Shown: positions 24,426 to 34,917, numbered from the stretch's first letter. The stretch: DNA of 64,000 nucleotides from Chlamydiota bacterium (GCA_027451825.1 DAIDHZ010000003.1:41055-105054); one strand, 5' to 3'. The notes: generated from the sequence alone by a model not told the origin. Translations and numbers: made by a program.

Positions 24426-24934
24426 AGGCTCATACTAGCTCCTAGTAAATAAAAAATCCACATAAAACAAGGAATGAGAAGGCTTGCTGATATTTTTTTC
24501 TTTTTGTAGAAAAGCAAGATACATAAAAGAGAGTTGCTGACTAAAAAAAGATTTACAAAAAGAGAAAGAAGATTTTGCTCTAGAATGAAAAAGCAGAAAA
24601 AAAAGAGGACTTGAAGAAGAAATTGGGTGATAAAAAGAGAGAGTTCAATCTTTAATTTTAAAAGCGAAATCCGGCGCCAAAGAGTCCACATTGAAATGGC
24701 AAATAAAAGGTGATAAACACCCCAGGCAGAAAGAGTCCACCAATTTTTTAAATTCCAAGGATTTTTCGTTGCAGAAAGCGATGCGTTCAAAATCCAATCA
24801 TTAAAGAATAAGACACTCAAAGAGAACAAAATAAAGATAAAAAGGCCGACAATTTGTTCGGGTAGCGTTCGATGGCTTGGTTTTAAATAGGCCAAAAGAG
24901 ACGAAAGAAATGGATTCTGTGGATTGGAGCTCAT
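24407..24934 (-). CDS. TspO/MBR-like membrane protein (divergent)
   Basis: The 175-residue protein has five predicted membrane helices. The sequence order fits TspO: an interhelix segment before AWGVYHLLFAISMWTLW (family VWTxLYxxMGxAxxLVW), then LSLFITQFLLQVLFFFCFF (family QLxLNxxWSxxFF), and a last helix LLIPCFMWIFYLLGASMSLCILN (family LLxPYLxWVxFAxxLNxxxxxLN). Several signature residues (N of LNxxW, the WxPP loop) are changed, so the call is moderate. TspO binds porphyrins and other tetrapyrroles and modulates their transport or breakdown. It overlaps the TMEM14-like gene. Confidence 0.6.
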   Translation of the reverse strand: MSSNPQNPFLSSLLAYLKPSHRTLPEQIVGLFIFILFSLSVLFFNDWILNASLSATKNPWNLKNWWTLSAWGVYHLLFAISMWTLWRRISLLKLKIELSLFITQFLLQVLFFFCFFILEQNLLSLFVNLFLVSNSLLCILLFYKKKKISASLLIPCFMWIFYLLGASMSLCILNP

Positions 24935-25008
24935 AAAAAGATGTTTTACCTGATTTCTTTCTTTTTTGAATAGTCAAAAAGGGAAGTGAAAAGCAATACT
25001 ATTTATCG

Positions 25009-25908
25009 ATGGAAACCCAAATTATTTCCCTTCAAAAAATTCAAGAAGCGATTGTCTGTCTTCAAGGGGGCATTCCTGTGGCTTTCCCTACAGAGACTGT
25101 TTATGGACTTGGAGCAAGCGTATTTTCTAAAGAAGCAATCCAAAAAATTTTTTCCATTAAGGGCCGTCCTCAAGATAATCCTTTGATCATTCATGTTGCT
25201 ACAATGGATCAAGTCTTTTTAGTGGCCAAAGACCTCCCATCCTCCTTTTTTAAATTAGCCGAGAAATTTTGGCCGGGACCCTTAGCTTTAGTGGTTCCTA
25301 AAAAAGAAGAGGTTCCTCTTGTCGTTTCGGCGAATCTTCCGACGGTTGCAATCCGTATGCCTTCTCATCCAATAGCTCTGGATTTAATTCGCGCTGCAGG
25401 ACCTCTTGCAGCTCCCTCTGCGAATCTTTCGGGGAAACCAAGTCCTACTTCGGCGTTTGACGTATGGGAAGATTTACAAGGGAAAATCCCTTTAATTCTC
25501 GATGGAGGAAATTGTTCCATCGGGATTGAGTCAACAGTTCTCTTTCTTTCTCAGGATCGTTTAGAACTTCTTAGACCCGGTTCGATCTCAAAAGAAGAGT
25601 TAGAATCATTCTTAGGTCAAAAAATTAAAGACCCCTCTTCTTCAACAACACCTTTATCACCGGGGATGAAATATCGACACTATTCTCCAAAAGCAAAGGT
25701 GAGTCTTGTATTTGATCCAAAAGATTTTAAAGGGTCTTATATTTTATCGCCTCGTTCTTCTTTTGCTAGGCCTTTAGATCAAAAAACATTATATGCAGAG
25801 TTTCGAAAAGCGGATCGAGCTCAGATTCAAGAGATTGAAATTGATTGTACGGATCTTTCTTTGATTGATGCTGCTTTAATGAATCGCCTTATAAAAGCTT
25901 CTCAATAA
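25009..25908 (+). CDS. L-threonylcarbamoyladenylate synthase, Sua5 type
   Basis: The enzyme makes threonylcarbamoyl-AMP for the t6A37 modification of ANN-decoding tRNAs. The 299-residue protein has the YrdC/Sua5 core: GIPVAFPTETVYGLG, KGRPQDNPLIIHV, TVAIRMPSHP, APSANLSGKPSPT and STVLFLS, followed by the linker LSPGMKYRHYSPKA and a short C-terminal Sua5 domain. The C-terminal linker and length separate it from short TsaC (about 190 residues). The start ATG 25009 lacks a strong ribosome site. It stands in front of an azoreductase with an 18-base gap. Confidence 0.93.
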   Translation: METQIISLQKIQEAIVCLQGGIPVAFPTETVYGLGASVFSKEAIQKIFSIKGRPQDNPLIIHVATMDQVFLVAKDLPSSFFKLAEKFWPGPLALVVPKKEEVPLVVSANLPTVAIRMPSHPIALDLIRAAGPLAAPSANLSGKPSPTSAFDVWEDLQGKIPLILDGGNCSIGIESTVLFLSQDRLELLRPGSISKEELESFLGQKIKDPSSSTTPLSPGMKYRHYSPKAKVSLVFDPKDFKGSYILSPRSSFARPLDQKTLYAEFRKADRAQIQEIEIDCTDLSLIDAALMNRLIKASQ

Positions 25909-25925
25909 ATTCATGATTTCTTAGT

Positions 25926-26558
25926 ATGCAAATTATGAAAAGATTATTGCATATTATTGCCTCTCCTAGAGAGGATGAATCTCGGACTCTACAAATCAGT
26001 AAAGTCTTTTTGGACGCTTTTACAAAATCACATTCGGACTGGATTATCGATGAGTGTGATTTAATGAATGAACATTTGCCGCCTTTAAGTCAAAAGAGCG
26101 TGAGTGGAAAATATGTCCTTTTAGGGGGAAATGAACTATTTGGAAGCTTGAAAGAGTCTTGGCAAGAAATTATCCAACACATTGAACGATTTAAAAATGC
26201 AGATTTCTTTTTGGTCAGTGCCCCTATGTGGAATTTTGGTATTCCTTATATGCTGAAGCATTACATCGATTTGATTGTTCAGCCGCAATATCTTTTTCGT
26301 TATACCGAAGAAGGAAACGAAGAAGGGCTTGTCAAGGGCAAGCGGATGGTGATCATTACAAGTCGTGGCGGTGAATATGGCGGAGAGACCAAACATTTAG
26401 ATTTTCATATTCCTTATTTACGGACCGTTTTTGGTTTTGTAGGAATTACAGATATTGATGTGATCATTGCAGAGCCTATGGATATGGGACGTGAAATACG
26501 TGAGCAAAAATTGGAAGACGCGAAAAAAAGAGCCTCCGAGATAGGATTCAATGCCTAG
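25926..26558 (+). CDS. FMN-dependent NADH-azoreductase/quinone reductase (AzoR-like)
   Basis: The 210-residue flavodoxin-fold protein has the FMN-binding start LLHIIASPREDESRTLQIS, the loop SAPMWNFGIPYMLKHYIDLI typical of AzoR, and ITSRGGEYGG. AzoR reduces quinones and azo compounds with NADH, probably protecting against electrophilic stress. An ATG at 25935 is as good a start as ATG 25926; neither has a clear ribosome site. Its last codons overlap the start of the GH15 gene by eight bases. Confidence 0.9.
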   Translation: MQIMKRLLHIIASPREDESRTLQISKVFLDAFTKSHSDWIIDECDLMNEHLPPLSQKSVSGKYVLLGGNELFGSLKESWQEIIQHIERFKNADFFLVSAPMWNFGIPYMLKHYIDLIVQPQYLFRYTEEGNEEGLVKGKRMVIITSRGGEYGGETKHLDFHIPYLRTVFGFVGITDIDVIIAEPMDMGREIREQKLEDAKKRASEIGFNA

Positions 26559-28473
26559 AGATTTACCCATTGGAAATGGCAATATTTTAGTTGCGTTCGA
26601 TCAACATGCGCTTCTTAGAGAGTTTTATTTTCCTCACGTTGGTGAAGAAAGCCATACAAAGGGGGATGTATTTCGTTTCGGGATTTGGGTAGATGATCAT
26701 TTCAGTTGGATCGGTGATGATTGGGAAATCACTAAAACTTATGTTGAAGATTCTTTAGTTACGGATGTCGTTTTCCAGGGTGATGGTTTAAAGATCCAAG
26801 TCAATGATTTTGTAGATTTTGAAGAAAATATCTATGTTCGTAAAATGACGGTGAAAAACCTTTTGGATCGACAAAGAGAGATTCGTCTTTTTTTATGTTT
26901 CGATTTCCATATTTATGGACATGAAATTGGGGATACGGCGGCATTTAGACCTGAAAATTTGAGTTTAATTCATTACAAGGGACGCCGTTATTTTTTAATC
27001 AATGTTTTTTCAAATCATAAAGTGGGAATTGATCTTTATGCGACAGGACATAAAGAAACAGATTCGGAAATCGGTACTTGGAAAGATGCTGAAGATGGAA
27101 TTTTAAGTCAAAATCCGATTGCTCAAGGGTCTGTCGATTCTGTGGTTGGAATTCCTTTGACTGTAGAGCCTTTGAAAGAAGAAGTTTGTTATTCATGGAT
27201 TGCAGTTGGGAAAAATTGGGATGAAGTGAAGGCTTTGAATGATTTTGTCAAAAGACAAGGCCCTGAACGTCTTCTGGAAAGGACTTTGAATTATTGGAAG
27301 TTGTGGGTGAATAAAGATTCTCTTGATTTACACCACCTTCCCTCTAAAGTTTCTTGGCTTTATAAACGAAGTCTTCTCATTTGCCGTACGCAAATCAACA
27401 ATTGCGGCAGTATTATTGCTGCCAATGATTCTGATGTCATTTATTTTAATCGAGATACCTATAGCTACATGTGGCCGCGAGATGGAGCATTGATTGCTTA
27501 TAGCCTGGATTTAGCAGGGTATGAAACCTCGAGGGCTTTTTATCGTTTTTGCGCGAAAATTTTAGAAAAAGATGGGTATTTTCTTCATAAATACACACCC
27601 TCAGGTTCTTTAGCAAGTTCTTGGCATCCGTGGGTCAAAGAAAATAAAGCGCAACTTCCTATTCAAGAAGATGAAACAGCTTTGGTTCTTTGGGCTTTAT
27701 GGAATCATTATACGATTTTTAAAGATTTAGAATTTATCCGCTCTTTATATCATCCACTGATTAAAAAATGTGCTGAATTTTTGATGAGTTATCGAGATTC
27801 TAAAACAAACCTTCCTCTTTCTAGCTTTGATTTATGGGAGGAAAGAGAAGGGGTTTTAACGTTTACCGTTTCTGCAGTATTCGGAGGTTTGATGGCAGCT
27901 TCCAATTTTATTGAGCTTTTTGGTGAGAAAAGTTTGGCGGAAGAAATCAGACAAGGAGCGCAAAAAATGAGAGAGGCAATGGATCGTTTTCTTTATTTAG
28001 AAAAAGAAAAACGGTTCGCCAGAATGATTGTTTTTAAAAAAGATGGCTCTATCGAAGTTGATTCAACCATTGACGCAAGCCTTTATGGAATTTTTGCTTT
28101 TGGAGCTTATTCTGCCCAAGACCCAAAGGTGCAAAATACAATGAATCAAGTGATTGAAAAACTAAGCAGCGGAGGGGGTATTTCTCGTTATGAAAATGAT
28201 CCCTTTTATAGACAAAAAGAGAAGAGCAATCCCTGGTTTATTTGCACACTTTGGGTGGCAGAGTATTACATTGCAAACAATGAGCTTGAAAAAGCTTTGT
28301 CTCTTTTAAGTTGGGTTGCAGATCATGCTCTATCTAGCGGTGTTCTTGCAGAGCAAATCGATCCGGAAAATGGAGCTCCGCTTTCCGTTTCTCCTCTGAC
28401 TTGGAGTCATGGCTCTTACATTATTGCCGTACAAGAATATCTAAAAAAGGTATCATCTACTCGAAAAGAATGA
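26551..28473 (+). CDS. Glycoside hydrolase family 15 (glucoamylase-like)
   Basis: The 640-residue protein has the bacterial GH15 two-domain layout: an N-terminal beta-domain (about 1-250, beginning LPIGNGNILVAFDQHALLREFYFPHVG) and an (alpha/alpha)6 barrel. Visible active-site motifs are YSYMWPRDGALIA, FDLWEEREG with the likely general acid Glu, and VLAEQIDPENG plus PLTWSHGSYI with the likely base Glu. The family splits glucose from alpha-glucans or related alpha-glucosides. No signal peptide is seen, so it acts in the cytoplasm, perhaps on glycogen or trehalose-like substrates. Overlaps azoR by eight bases and the RDD gene by ATGA. Confidence 0.9.
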   Translation: MPRDLPIGNGNILVAFDQHALLREFYFPHVGEESHTKGDVFRFGIWVDDHFSWIGDDWEITKTYVEDSLVTDVVFQGDGLKIQVNDFVDFEENIYVRKMTVKNLLDRQREIRLFLCFDFHIYGHEIGDTAAFRPENLSLIHYKGRRYFLINVFSNHKVGIDLYATGHKETDSEIGTWKDAEDGILSQNPIAQGSVDSVVGIPLTVEPLKEEVCYSWIAVGKNWDEVKALNDFVKRQGPERLLERTLNYWKLWVNKDSLDLHHLPSKVSWLYKRSLLICRTQINNCGSIIAANDSDVIYFNRDTYSYMWPRDGALIAYSLDLAGYETSRAFYRFCAKILEKDGYFLHKYTPSGSLASSWHPWVKENKAQLPIQEDETALVLWALWNHYTIFKDLEFIRSLYHPLIKKCAEFLMSYRDSKTNLPLSSFDLWEEREGVLTFTVSAVFGGLMAASNFIELFGEKSLAEEIRQGAQKMREAMDRFLYLEKEKRFARMIVFKKDGSIEVDSTIDASLYGIFAFGAYSAQDPKVQNTMNQVIEKLSSGGGISRYENDPFYRQKEKSNPWFICTLWVAEYYIANNELEKALSLLSWVADHALSSGVLAEQIDPENGAPLSVSPLTWSHGSYIIAVQEYLKKVSSTRKE

Positions 28474-29039
28474 GACTAAAAGAGATGAAACATAAAGCAA
28501 TTGAGCCATCGGAAATCATTACAGAACTGCACAGACATAAAGGGAAAAAGCAACAGCTCTCTCAGCCTTTTATCCGTTTTTTAGCCAGGTTTTTCGATTA
28601 TTCTCTGCTTCTTCTTTGTCTATTAGGAGTTCGCCATTTTTTAGGAAGATATTTTCCTTCTTCTCTTTTTGAGTATGTCATTCCTTTTGAGTTTTTTATT
28701 TGGATTCCAATCGAATCTTTATTTTTAAGTTGTTTAGGAACAACGCCCGGAAAATTTTTTTTGAAAGTGAAATTACATCAGGGAAGAAAGCCCAAGTTGA
28801 ATTTTACGTCAGCCATACGAAGAAGTTTTTATGTCTGGTTTCGAGGCATTGGAATGGGAATTCCTATTTTGAATTTGTTTTGCATGGCAGTCGCGGCTCA
28901 GCGTTTAAAAATGCTTGGACAAACGAGCTGGGATCGAGAAGATAATATCTCTGTAGTGCATGAATCTGTGCATCGATGGCGAATTATTGTAAGTTTTTTA
29001 CTTGTGATTAGTGTCTTTTTTATTTATTACAGCAAATAA
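28470..29039 (+). CDS. RDD-family membrane protein
   Basis: Start ATG 28470 overlaps the GH15 stop as ATGA; ATG 28485 is also possible. The 189-residue protein has an RDD-type first helix (FIRFLARFFDYSLLLLCLLGV, with R and D of the family name), a second and third helix, the GTTPGKFFLKVKL loop typical of RDD proteins, and a C-terminal membrane helix (IIVSFLLVISVFFIYY). RDD proteins are poorly understood; some act in ion transport. It is the last gene of the Sua5-azoR-GH15 run, followed 22 bases later by the PatZ-like gene. Confidence 0.82.
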   Translation: MRLKEMKHKAIEPSEIITELHRHKGKKQQLSQPFIRFLARFFDYSLLLLCLLGVRHFLGRYFPSSLFEYVIPFEFFIWIPIESLFLSCLGTTPGKFFLKVKLHQGRKPKLNFTSAIRRSFYVWFRGIGMGIPILNLFCMAVAAQRLKMLGQTSWDREDNISVVHESVHRWRIIVSFLLVISVFFIYYSK

Positions 29040-29061
29040 GAACCTATTCTAGGATATTTGC

Positions 29062-31761
29062 ATGACCCAAGATTCTTTTGACCCGTCGATGGATTTTTTA
29101 CATCGACGTTATCAGCAGTTAGACTCGATTTTTCAACCCAAGACAATTGCGGTGATTGGCGCAACGGAAGCTCCTAATAGTGTGGGGCTTACGTTGATGA
29201 AAAATTTGCTAGCAACTTCTTTTGGGGGAGAAGTCATCCCTGTAAATCCTAAAAGAGACTCTATTTTAGGAATCAAAGCCTATCCGGATGTAAAAAGCAT
29301 TCCTAAAGAAGTTGAATTAGCTGTGATTGTAACGCCTGCCAAAGTTGTCCCTTCCGTGATTGCCTCGTGCGTTGAAAAAAAAGTGCCGGCCGCGGTGATT
29401 ATTTCTGCGGGATTTAAAGAGATAGGGCCTCCCGGAATTGCTTTAGAAAAGGAAATTTTGGAGCTTGCGAAACGGGGGAAAATGCGCATTATTGGCCCGA
29501 ACTGTTTAGGGGTTATGAATCCAAATACAGGTTTAAATGCGACGTTTGCAGCCGACATGGCTTTAAAAGGAAATATTGCATTCATCTCTCAATCTGGAGC
29601 TTTATGTACGGCTGTTTTAGATTGGAGCTTGAGAGAAAAAGTAGGTTTTAGTGCGTTTGTCTCTATTGGGTCGATGATTGATATAAATTGGGGGGATTTA
29701 ATCAATTATTTTGGAAAAGATCCTCAGACGGAGAGCATTTTAATTTATATGGAAGGTATTGGAGATCCAAGATCTTTTCTTTCTGCGGCAAAAGCTGTTG
29801 CCCTTACGAAACCCATTATTTTAATTAAAGCAGGAAGATCGGAAGAATCGGCGAAAGCAGCGGCTTCTCATACAGGATCTCTTGCGGGAAGCGATGATGC
29901 TTTTAGCGCGGCGCTCAGACGGGTAGGTGTTTTGCGTGTAGATACGATTGCCGATCTTTTTTCGATGGCAGAAGTGCTTGGTAAACAACCCAAGCCAAAA
30001 GGTCCTCATTTAACCGTTGTCACCAATGCGGGAGGTCCCGGCGTGATTGCTACCGATGCTCTCGTAATGAATGGTGGAAAATTAGCATCGATGAGTTCTG
30101 AGTCGATGCAAGCGTATAATGCAATTCTTCCGGCTCCTTGGAGTCATAACAATCCCATCGATATTTTAGGGGATGCAAGCCCTGATATTTATGCAAAAGC
30201 TGTCGAGATCGCACTCAAAGATCCGAATACGGAAGGACTTCTTGTGATTTTAACGCCCCAATATATGACAGATCCAACAGCTACCGCTGAGAAACTCTCT
30301 TCCTTTGCGCATATCGATAAACCAATCCTTGCGAGCTGGATGGGAGCATCGACTGTAGAAAAAGGGGATCAAATTTTAGCACAAGCCGGGATTCCAACGT
30401 TTGAATATCCCGATATGGCGTGCAAAACATTCGCTTCTATGTGGATGCAAAGTTATGACTTAAAAGCTCTTTATGAGGTTCCGACATTGGTTCATGATGT
30501 TCAGGTCAAAGCTGACGTTGCCAACCAAATCATTTCACTTGCTAAAAAAGAGAAAAGAACCATTTTAGACGAAGTTGAATCGAAACTCGTACTAGAAGCT
30601 TATAATATTCCGATTGTTCCAACGCGTGTTGCCAAAAGTGCAAAAGAAGCGGTTGAGCTTGCTGAAAAAATGAGTTATCCCATCGTTTTAAAATTGTATT
30701 CTCGAACGATTACTCATAAAACGGATGTGGGAGGAGTTAAGCTTAATTTACAAACGCCGGATGCTGTTCAAAAAGCCTATGAAGAAATCCATGCATCCGT
30801 CAAAAAACTGGCCAAAGAAAGTGATTTTTTAGGGGTTACAGTACAACCTATGATCAAGCTGGAAGGCTATGAACTCATTTTGGGAAGTACAATTGATTCT
30901 GAATTTGGTCCTGTGCTTCTTTTTGGCTCCGGCGGACAACTTGTCGAAGTCTATCAAGATCGATCCCTTGCTTTGCCGCCACTCACAACAACGTTGGCTA
31001 GAAGAATGATGGAAACAACAAAGATCTATCATGCATTACAAGGCGTAAGAGGGCGTAAAGCGATCGATCTTCATCAATTAGAGCGTATTTTAGTGCAATT
31101 TAGCCGTTTGGTTGTTGAACAAAAATGGATTAAAGAATGCGATATTAACCCTTTACTTGCTTCACCTGAGCGTTTGATTGCTCTGGATGCAAGAATCATT
31201 CTTCACGATCTTGAGATGAAAGAAAGTGAAATCCCGTCTCCTGCAATTCGTCCTTATCCCATTCAATATGAAGAAAAGTGGAAATTGAAAGACAATACAG
31301 ACGTTTTATTAAGACCGATTCGACCGGAAGATGAACCTAAAATGATTCAGTTTCATAAAGATCTTTCTGAAGAAACTGTGCGGCAAAGATATTTAAAAGT
31401 AGTCCATTATGCAGAAAGGGTAGCAAGAGAGCGGCTTAGAAGTATTTGCTTTGGCGATTATGATCGAGATATTGCGATCATTGCAGAAGACAAAGGGGAA
31501 ATTTTAGGAATTATCCGCTTATCTAGAGTCCCGGGGACAGAAGAGGCAACGTTTGCAATGACAATCAAAGATAAATGGCAAAATAAAGGACTTGGGACCA
31601 AATTAATGGATCAGATTTTATTCATCGCAAGAACGGAAAATATCCATCATATTGCAGCTCAAATGCTCGATGAAAATTTTCAAATGCAGAAATTAGTCAA
31701 ACGTGTCGGCTTTTCTTTAAGAAAAGAAAAACATATCGTTTTTGCGGATTTGTATTTGTAA
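29062..31761 (+). CDS. ADP-forming acyl-CoA synthetase fused to GNAT domain (PatZ/YfiQ-like)
   Basis: The 899-residue protein has a CoA-binding domain ([15 protein letters not shown]), succinyl-CoA-ligase-like domains ([28 protein letters not shown]), an ATP-grasp domain (about 490-700; [21 protein letters not shown]), and a C-terminal GNAT domain (about 730-899; [35 protein letters not shown]). This is the architecture and length of protein lysine acetyltransferase PatZ/Pka. A His in the SHTG motif is present, so synthetase activity cannot be excluded. It could link acetyl-CoA levels, which the phosphoketolase-acetate kinase pair would influence, to protein acetylation; that link is inference. 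The TAATG stop overlaps the transporter start. Confidence 0.9.
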   Translation: MTQDSFDPSMDFLHRRYQQLDSIFQPKTIAVIGATEAPNSVGLTLMKNLLATSFGGEVIPVNPKRDSILGIKAYPDVKSIPKEVELAVIVTPAKVVPSVIASCVEKKVPAAVIISAGFKEIGPPGIALEKEILELAKRGKMRIIGPNCLGVMNPNTGLNATFAADMALKGNIAFISQSGALCTAVLDWSLREKVGFSAFVSIGSMIDINWGDLINYFGKDPQTESILIYMEGIGDPRSFLSAAKAVALTKPIILIKAGRSEESAKAAASHTGSLAGSDDAFSAALRRVGVLRVDTIADLFSMAEVLGKQPKPKGPHLTVVTNAGGPGVIATDALVMNGGKLASMSSESMQAYNAILPAPWSHNNPIDILGDASPDIYAKAVEIALKDPNTEGLLVILTPQYMTDPTATAEKLSSFAHIDKPILASWMGASTVEKGDQILAQAGIPTFEYPDMACKTFASMWMQSYDLKALYEVPTLVHDVQVKADVANQIISLAKKEKRTILDEVESKLVLEAYNIPIVPTRVAKSAKEAVELAEKMSYPIVLKLYSRTITHKTDVGGVKLNLQTPDAVQKAYEEIHASVKKLAKESDFLGVTVQPMIKLEGYELILGSTIDSEFGPVLLFGSGGQLVEVYQDRSLALPPLTTTLARRMMETTKIYHALQGVRGRKAIDLHQLERILVQFSRLVVEQKWIKECDINPLLASPERLIALDARIILHDLEMKESEIPSPAIRPYPIQYEEKWKLKDNTDVLLRPIRPEDEPKMIQFHKDLSEETVRQRYLKVVHYAERVARERLRSICFGDYDRDIAIIAEDKGEILGIIRLSRVPGTEEATFAMTIKDKWQNKGLGTKLMDQILFIARTENIHHIAAQMLDENFQMQKLVKRVGFSLRKEKHIVFADLYL

Positions 31762-33164
31762 TGCACCTGAGAAGACATCAAACTTTTTATCTTACGATGG
31801 CAAGCATTCTGCCTGCGATCGTTATTTGGATGTTTCCTAAACCGGAAGCTGTTTCTTTCAATGCATGGCATTTATTTGCCATTTTTGCATTTTTGATCAG
31901 TGGCGTTATTTTAAAACCATTTCCAATGGGAATTATGGCTCTTTTTGCATTATGCATAGCCACACTTTCTCAAACACTTTCCTTTGAGGAGGCTTTTAGC
32001 GGATTTGGCAATGAAATCGTTTGGTTGGTTGTTTTTGCTTTTTTTATTTCTCGGGGAGTTTCTGCAACGGGATTGGGGAGTCGTCTTGCATACAAAATCA
32101 TGAGTCTTTTTGGGATACATACTTTGGGCCTTGGGTATGCACTCATTGCAACTGATTTGATTTTAGCGCCTACCGTGCCGAGCGTTACGGCTCGTATTGG
32201 CGGCATTGTTTACCCCATTTTAAAATCCATTCTCGATCTTTTTGAGAGAAATAAAACGTCCAAGTTAGGAGCTTTTTTAACACAAACGACGTTTCAGGGA
32301 TCGACGATCACAAGCGCCATGTTTTTAACAGCAATGGCAGGCAATCCTTTGATTGTGGAACTCGCAAGAGGTCAAAACATTCATATTTCCTGGGTGCAGT
32401 GGATGATGGCTGCTATTTTGCCTGGCCTTTTAAGTCTTTGCATTGTCCCTTATGTTTTATTTCGGTTTTTCAAATTGGATAATCAAAAAATGGATGCTGT
32501 TCAAGGCGCTTTGAAAATTCAGTTAGAAAAACAAGGAAAAATGAGACCCAAAGAATGGGTCATGTGCGCCACTTTTGTTCTTTTAATGATTCTTTGGATT
32601 TTAGGTCCCTGGATTCAAGTGAAGGCAACAGTTGCTGCTCTTTTAGGTCTTGCGATTCTTTTTCTGACCAAAATCCTTGATTGGAAACATATTTTGGAAG
32701 AGACAGCTGCCTGGGATACTTTTATTTGGTTTGCTACATTTATCAGCTTTGCATCGTATTTAAGTAAACTTGGATTCACCAGTTGGTTTGGAGATGTGGT
32801 TGTTCAACATGTAAACAACATGCAATGGCATTTAGGCTTTTTAGTGATTGGGCTCCTTTATTTTTATTCTCATTACTTTTTTGCAAGCTGCGTTGCTCAT
32901 ATCGGAGCTTTGTATATTCCTTTTTTAGTGGTTGCCATTGCTATAGGGACTCCACCCGTACTCGCAGCTCTTGTTTTAGCTTTTTTTAGTAATTTAATGG
33001 GGAGTTTAACTCATTATGGAGCTGGACAAGCGCCCATTCTTTTTAGCGCCGGTCATGTAAGCATTGTTGAGTGGTGGAAAGCAGGCTTTCTCATCAGCAT
33101 CATCAATATCATCATCTGGGTTTTCATTGGAGGCTTCTGGTGGAAATGTCTCGGGTTTTGGTAA
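31761..33164 (+). CDS. DASS-family dicarboxylate transporter (2-oxoglutarate/malate type)
   Basis: The 467-residue inner-membrane protein has about 11-12 helices and the DASS/SodiT pattern: FGNEIVWLVVFAFFISRGV, APTVPSVTARIGGIVYPI, GSTITSAMFLTAMAGNPL, and near the C-terminus SYFFASCVAHIGALYIPF-like and SLTHYGAGQAPILFSAG. Chlamydiae have a homologue annotated as 2-oxoglutarate/malate translocator, related to the plastid DiT1 carriers. It would import host dicarboxylates. Its ATG overlaps the PatZ-like stop by one base, so the two are co-transcribed. Confidence 0.92.
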   Translation: MHLRRHQTFYLTMASILPAIVIWMFPKPEAVSFNAWHLFAIFAFLISGVILKPFPMGIMALFALCIATLSQTLSFEEAFSGFGNEIVWLVVFAFFISRGVSATGLGSRLAYKIMSLFGIHTLGLGYALIATDLILAPTVPSVTARIGGIVYPILKSILDLFERNKTSKLGAFLTQTTFQGSTITSAMFLTAMAGNPLIVELARGQNIHISWVQWMMAAILPGLLSLCIVPYVLFRFFKLDNQKMDAVQGALKIQLEKQGKMRPKEWVMCATFVLLMILWILGPWIQVKATVAALLGLAILFLTKILDWKHILEETAAWDTFIWFATFISFASYLSKLGFTSWFGDVVVQHVNNMQWHLGFLVIGLLYFYSHYFFASCVAHIGALYIPFLVVAIAIGTPPVLAALVLAFFSNLMGSLTHYGAGQAPILFSAGHVSIVEWWKAGFLISIINIIIWVFIGGFWWKCLGFW

Positions 33165-33234
33165 AATTTTGTGATTTTTCTATTCTTTATCATTAAAGAT
33201 CAGTAGAATCGATACCTTGTAATGGGCTAGCTTT

Positions 33235-34917
33235 ATGACTGAAATTGAGAAAAAAGACGAAACTACAAGTAAAGATTTTATTCGACGCATAATTGAAGAG
33301 GACGTTGCGATTGGTAAAAATAAAGGCAAGGTCATCACTCGCTTTCCTCCTGAACCGAACGGTTTTTTGCATATTGGTCACGCAAAGTCTATTTGTTTGA
33401 ATTTTGGGATTGCAAACGAATATAACAGTGTTTGCCATCTTCGTTTTGATGATACGGATCCGACAAAAGAAGATGTGATTTATGAAAAAGCCATTCAAGA
33501 GGATGTCCATTGGCTAGGATTTGATTGGCAAGGGAAGTTATTTCACGCGTCCGATTATTTCGAAAAAATGTACGAATACGCCGTTCAACTCATTCAAAAT
33601 GGCAAAGCTTATGTGTGTTCTTTAAATGAAGAAGAAATACGACGCTATCGAGGAACAGTAACGACTCCGGGCGCTGTAAGCCCCTTTGCAACACGTTCTG
33701 TAGAGGAGAATTTAGATCTCTTTCGACGCATGCGAAATAAAGAATTTCCAGATGGAGCTCATGTTTTAAGAGCAAGAATCGATATGGCCTCTCCAAACAT
33801 GAAAATGAGAGATCCTCTTTTATATCGAATTCGACATGCCCACCATTATAAAGCAGGGGATCGATGGTGTATTTATCCAATGTATGATTATGCACATCCC
33901 ATTTCCGATGCAATCGAAGGAATTACCCATTCAATTTGTACTTTAGAATTTGAAAATAACCGAGAGCTCTATGATTGGGTTTTAGACAACATCAAGGCCA
34001 ATTTCCCATCAAGACCTCATCAATATGAATTTGCAAGACTAGACCTTCAACATACGGTGATGAGCAAGAGAAAATTACTTCAACTTGTTGAAAATAAATA
34101 CGTAGATGGATGGGATGATCCGAGGTTGCCAACGATTGCAGGTTTAAGACGAAGAGGGTGTACTCCGGAAGCGATTCGTAAATTTTGTGAAATGGTTGGT
34201 ATTGCAAAATCAAATAGCTCTGTCGAAATGGGTCAGTTTGAATTTTGTGTACGTGACGACTTAAATACAAAAGCACCTAGAGTGATGGCCGTTTTAAAAC
34301 CTTTAAAAGTGGTGATCGATAATTACCCTGAAGAAGAAACAGAATGGCTCGATGCTTCCTATTGGCCTCATGACATTCCTAAAACAGGATCGAGAAAAAT
34401 TCCATTCACTCGAGAACTCTATATTGAAAAAGATGATTTTTTAGAAAATCCACCTAAAGATTTTTATCGACTAGGCCCGGGTAAAGAAGTCCGGTTGCGA
34501 TATGGGTATTGCATTACATGCACACATGTAGAGAAAGATCCGAAAACTCAAGAAGTTACGGTTGTTCATTGTACCTATGATCCAGCAACCAAAAGCGGAA
34601 ACGCGCCAATAGGTCGTAAGGTCAAAGGGACCATTCATTGGGTTTCTTCACAAGCCATTCCCGGAGAGGTTCGTTTATTGAGTTCGCTTTTAAATGACAC
34701 CGTCTCTTCGGATGATTTTTTATCACAGGTCAATCTTCATTCAAGAGAGATTGTTCAGGCTCTATTAGAGCCTTCTTTAAGAGACGCAAAAGCCGGAGAT
34801 CGATACCAATTTGAGCGGTTGGGGTATTTCTTTGTAGATCCTCAATTTTTCCAAGAAGGGAAACTTGTGTTTAATCGGATCGTTTCTTTAAAAGACTCCT
34901 GGAAGAAGAAGGAATAA
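33235..34917 (+). CDS. glnS: Glutaminyl-tRNA synthetase
   Basis: GlnRS charges tRNA-Gln directly. The 560-residue protein has PPEPNGFLHIGHAKS (HIGH class-I signature), HLRFDDTDPTKE, and VMSKRKLLQLVE (KMSKS equivalent), plus the two C-terminal anticodon-binding beta-barrels that separate GlnRS from GluRS. Length is close to E. coli GlnRS (554). Chlamydia trachomatis lacks GlnRS and uses Glu-tRNA-Gln amidation by GatCAB, so this gene marks a different strategy or a redundancy. It has a 70-base gap after the transporter and converges with adk. Confidence 0.95.
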   Translation: MTEIEKKDETTSKDFIRRIIEEDVAIGKNKGKVITRFPPEPNGFLHIGHAKSICLNFGIANEYNSVCHLRFDDTDPTKEDVIYEKAIQEDVHWLGFDWQGKLFHASDYFEKMYEYAVQLIQNGKAYVCSLNEEEIRRYRGTVTTPGAVSPFATRSVEENLDLFRRMRNKEFPDGAHVLRARIDMASPNMKMRDPLLYRIRHAHHYKAGDRWCIYPMYDYAHPISDAIEGITHSICTLEFENNRELYDWVLDNIKANFPSRPHQYEFARLDLQHTVMSKRKLLQLVENKYVDGWDDPRLPTIAGLRRRGCTPEAIRKFCEMVGIAKSNSSVEMGQFEFCVRDDLNTKAPRVMAVLKPLKVVIDNYPEEETEWLDASYWPHDIPKTGSRKIPFTRELYIEKDDFLENPPKDFYRLGPGKEVRLRYGYCITCTHVEKDPKTQEVTVVHCTYDPATKSGNAPIGRKVKGTIHWVSSQAIPGEVRLLSSLLNDTVSSDDFLSQVNLHSREIVQALLEPSLRDAKAGDRYQFERLGYFFVDPQFFQEGKLVFNRIVSLKDSWKKKE

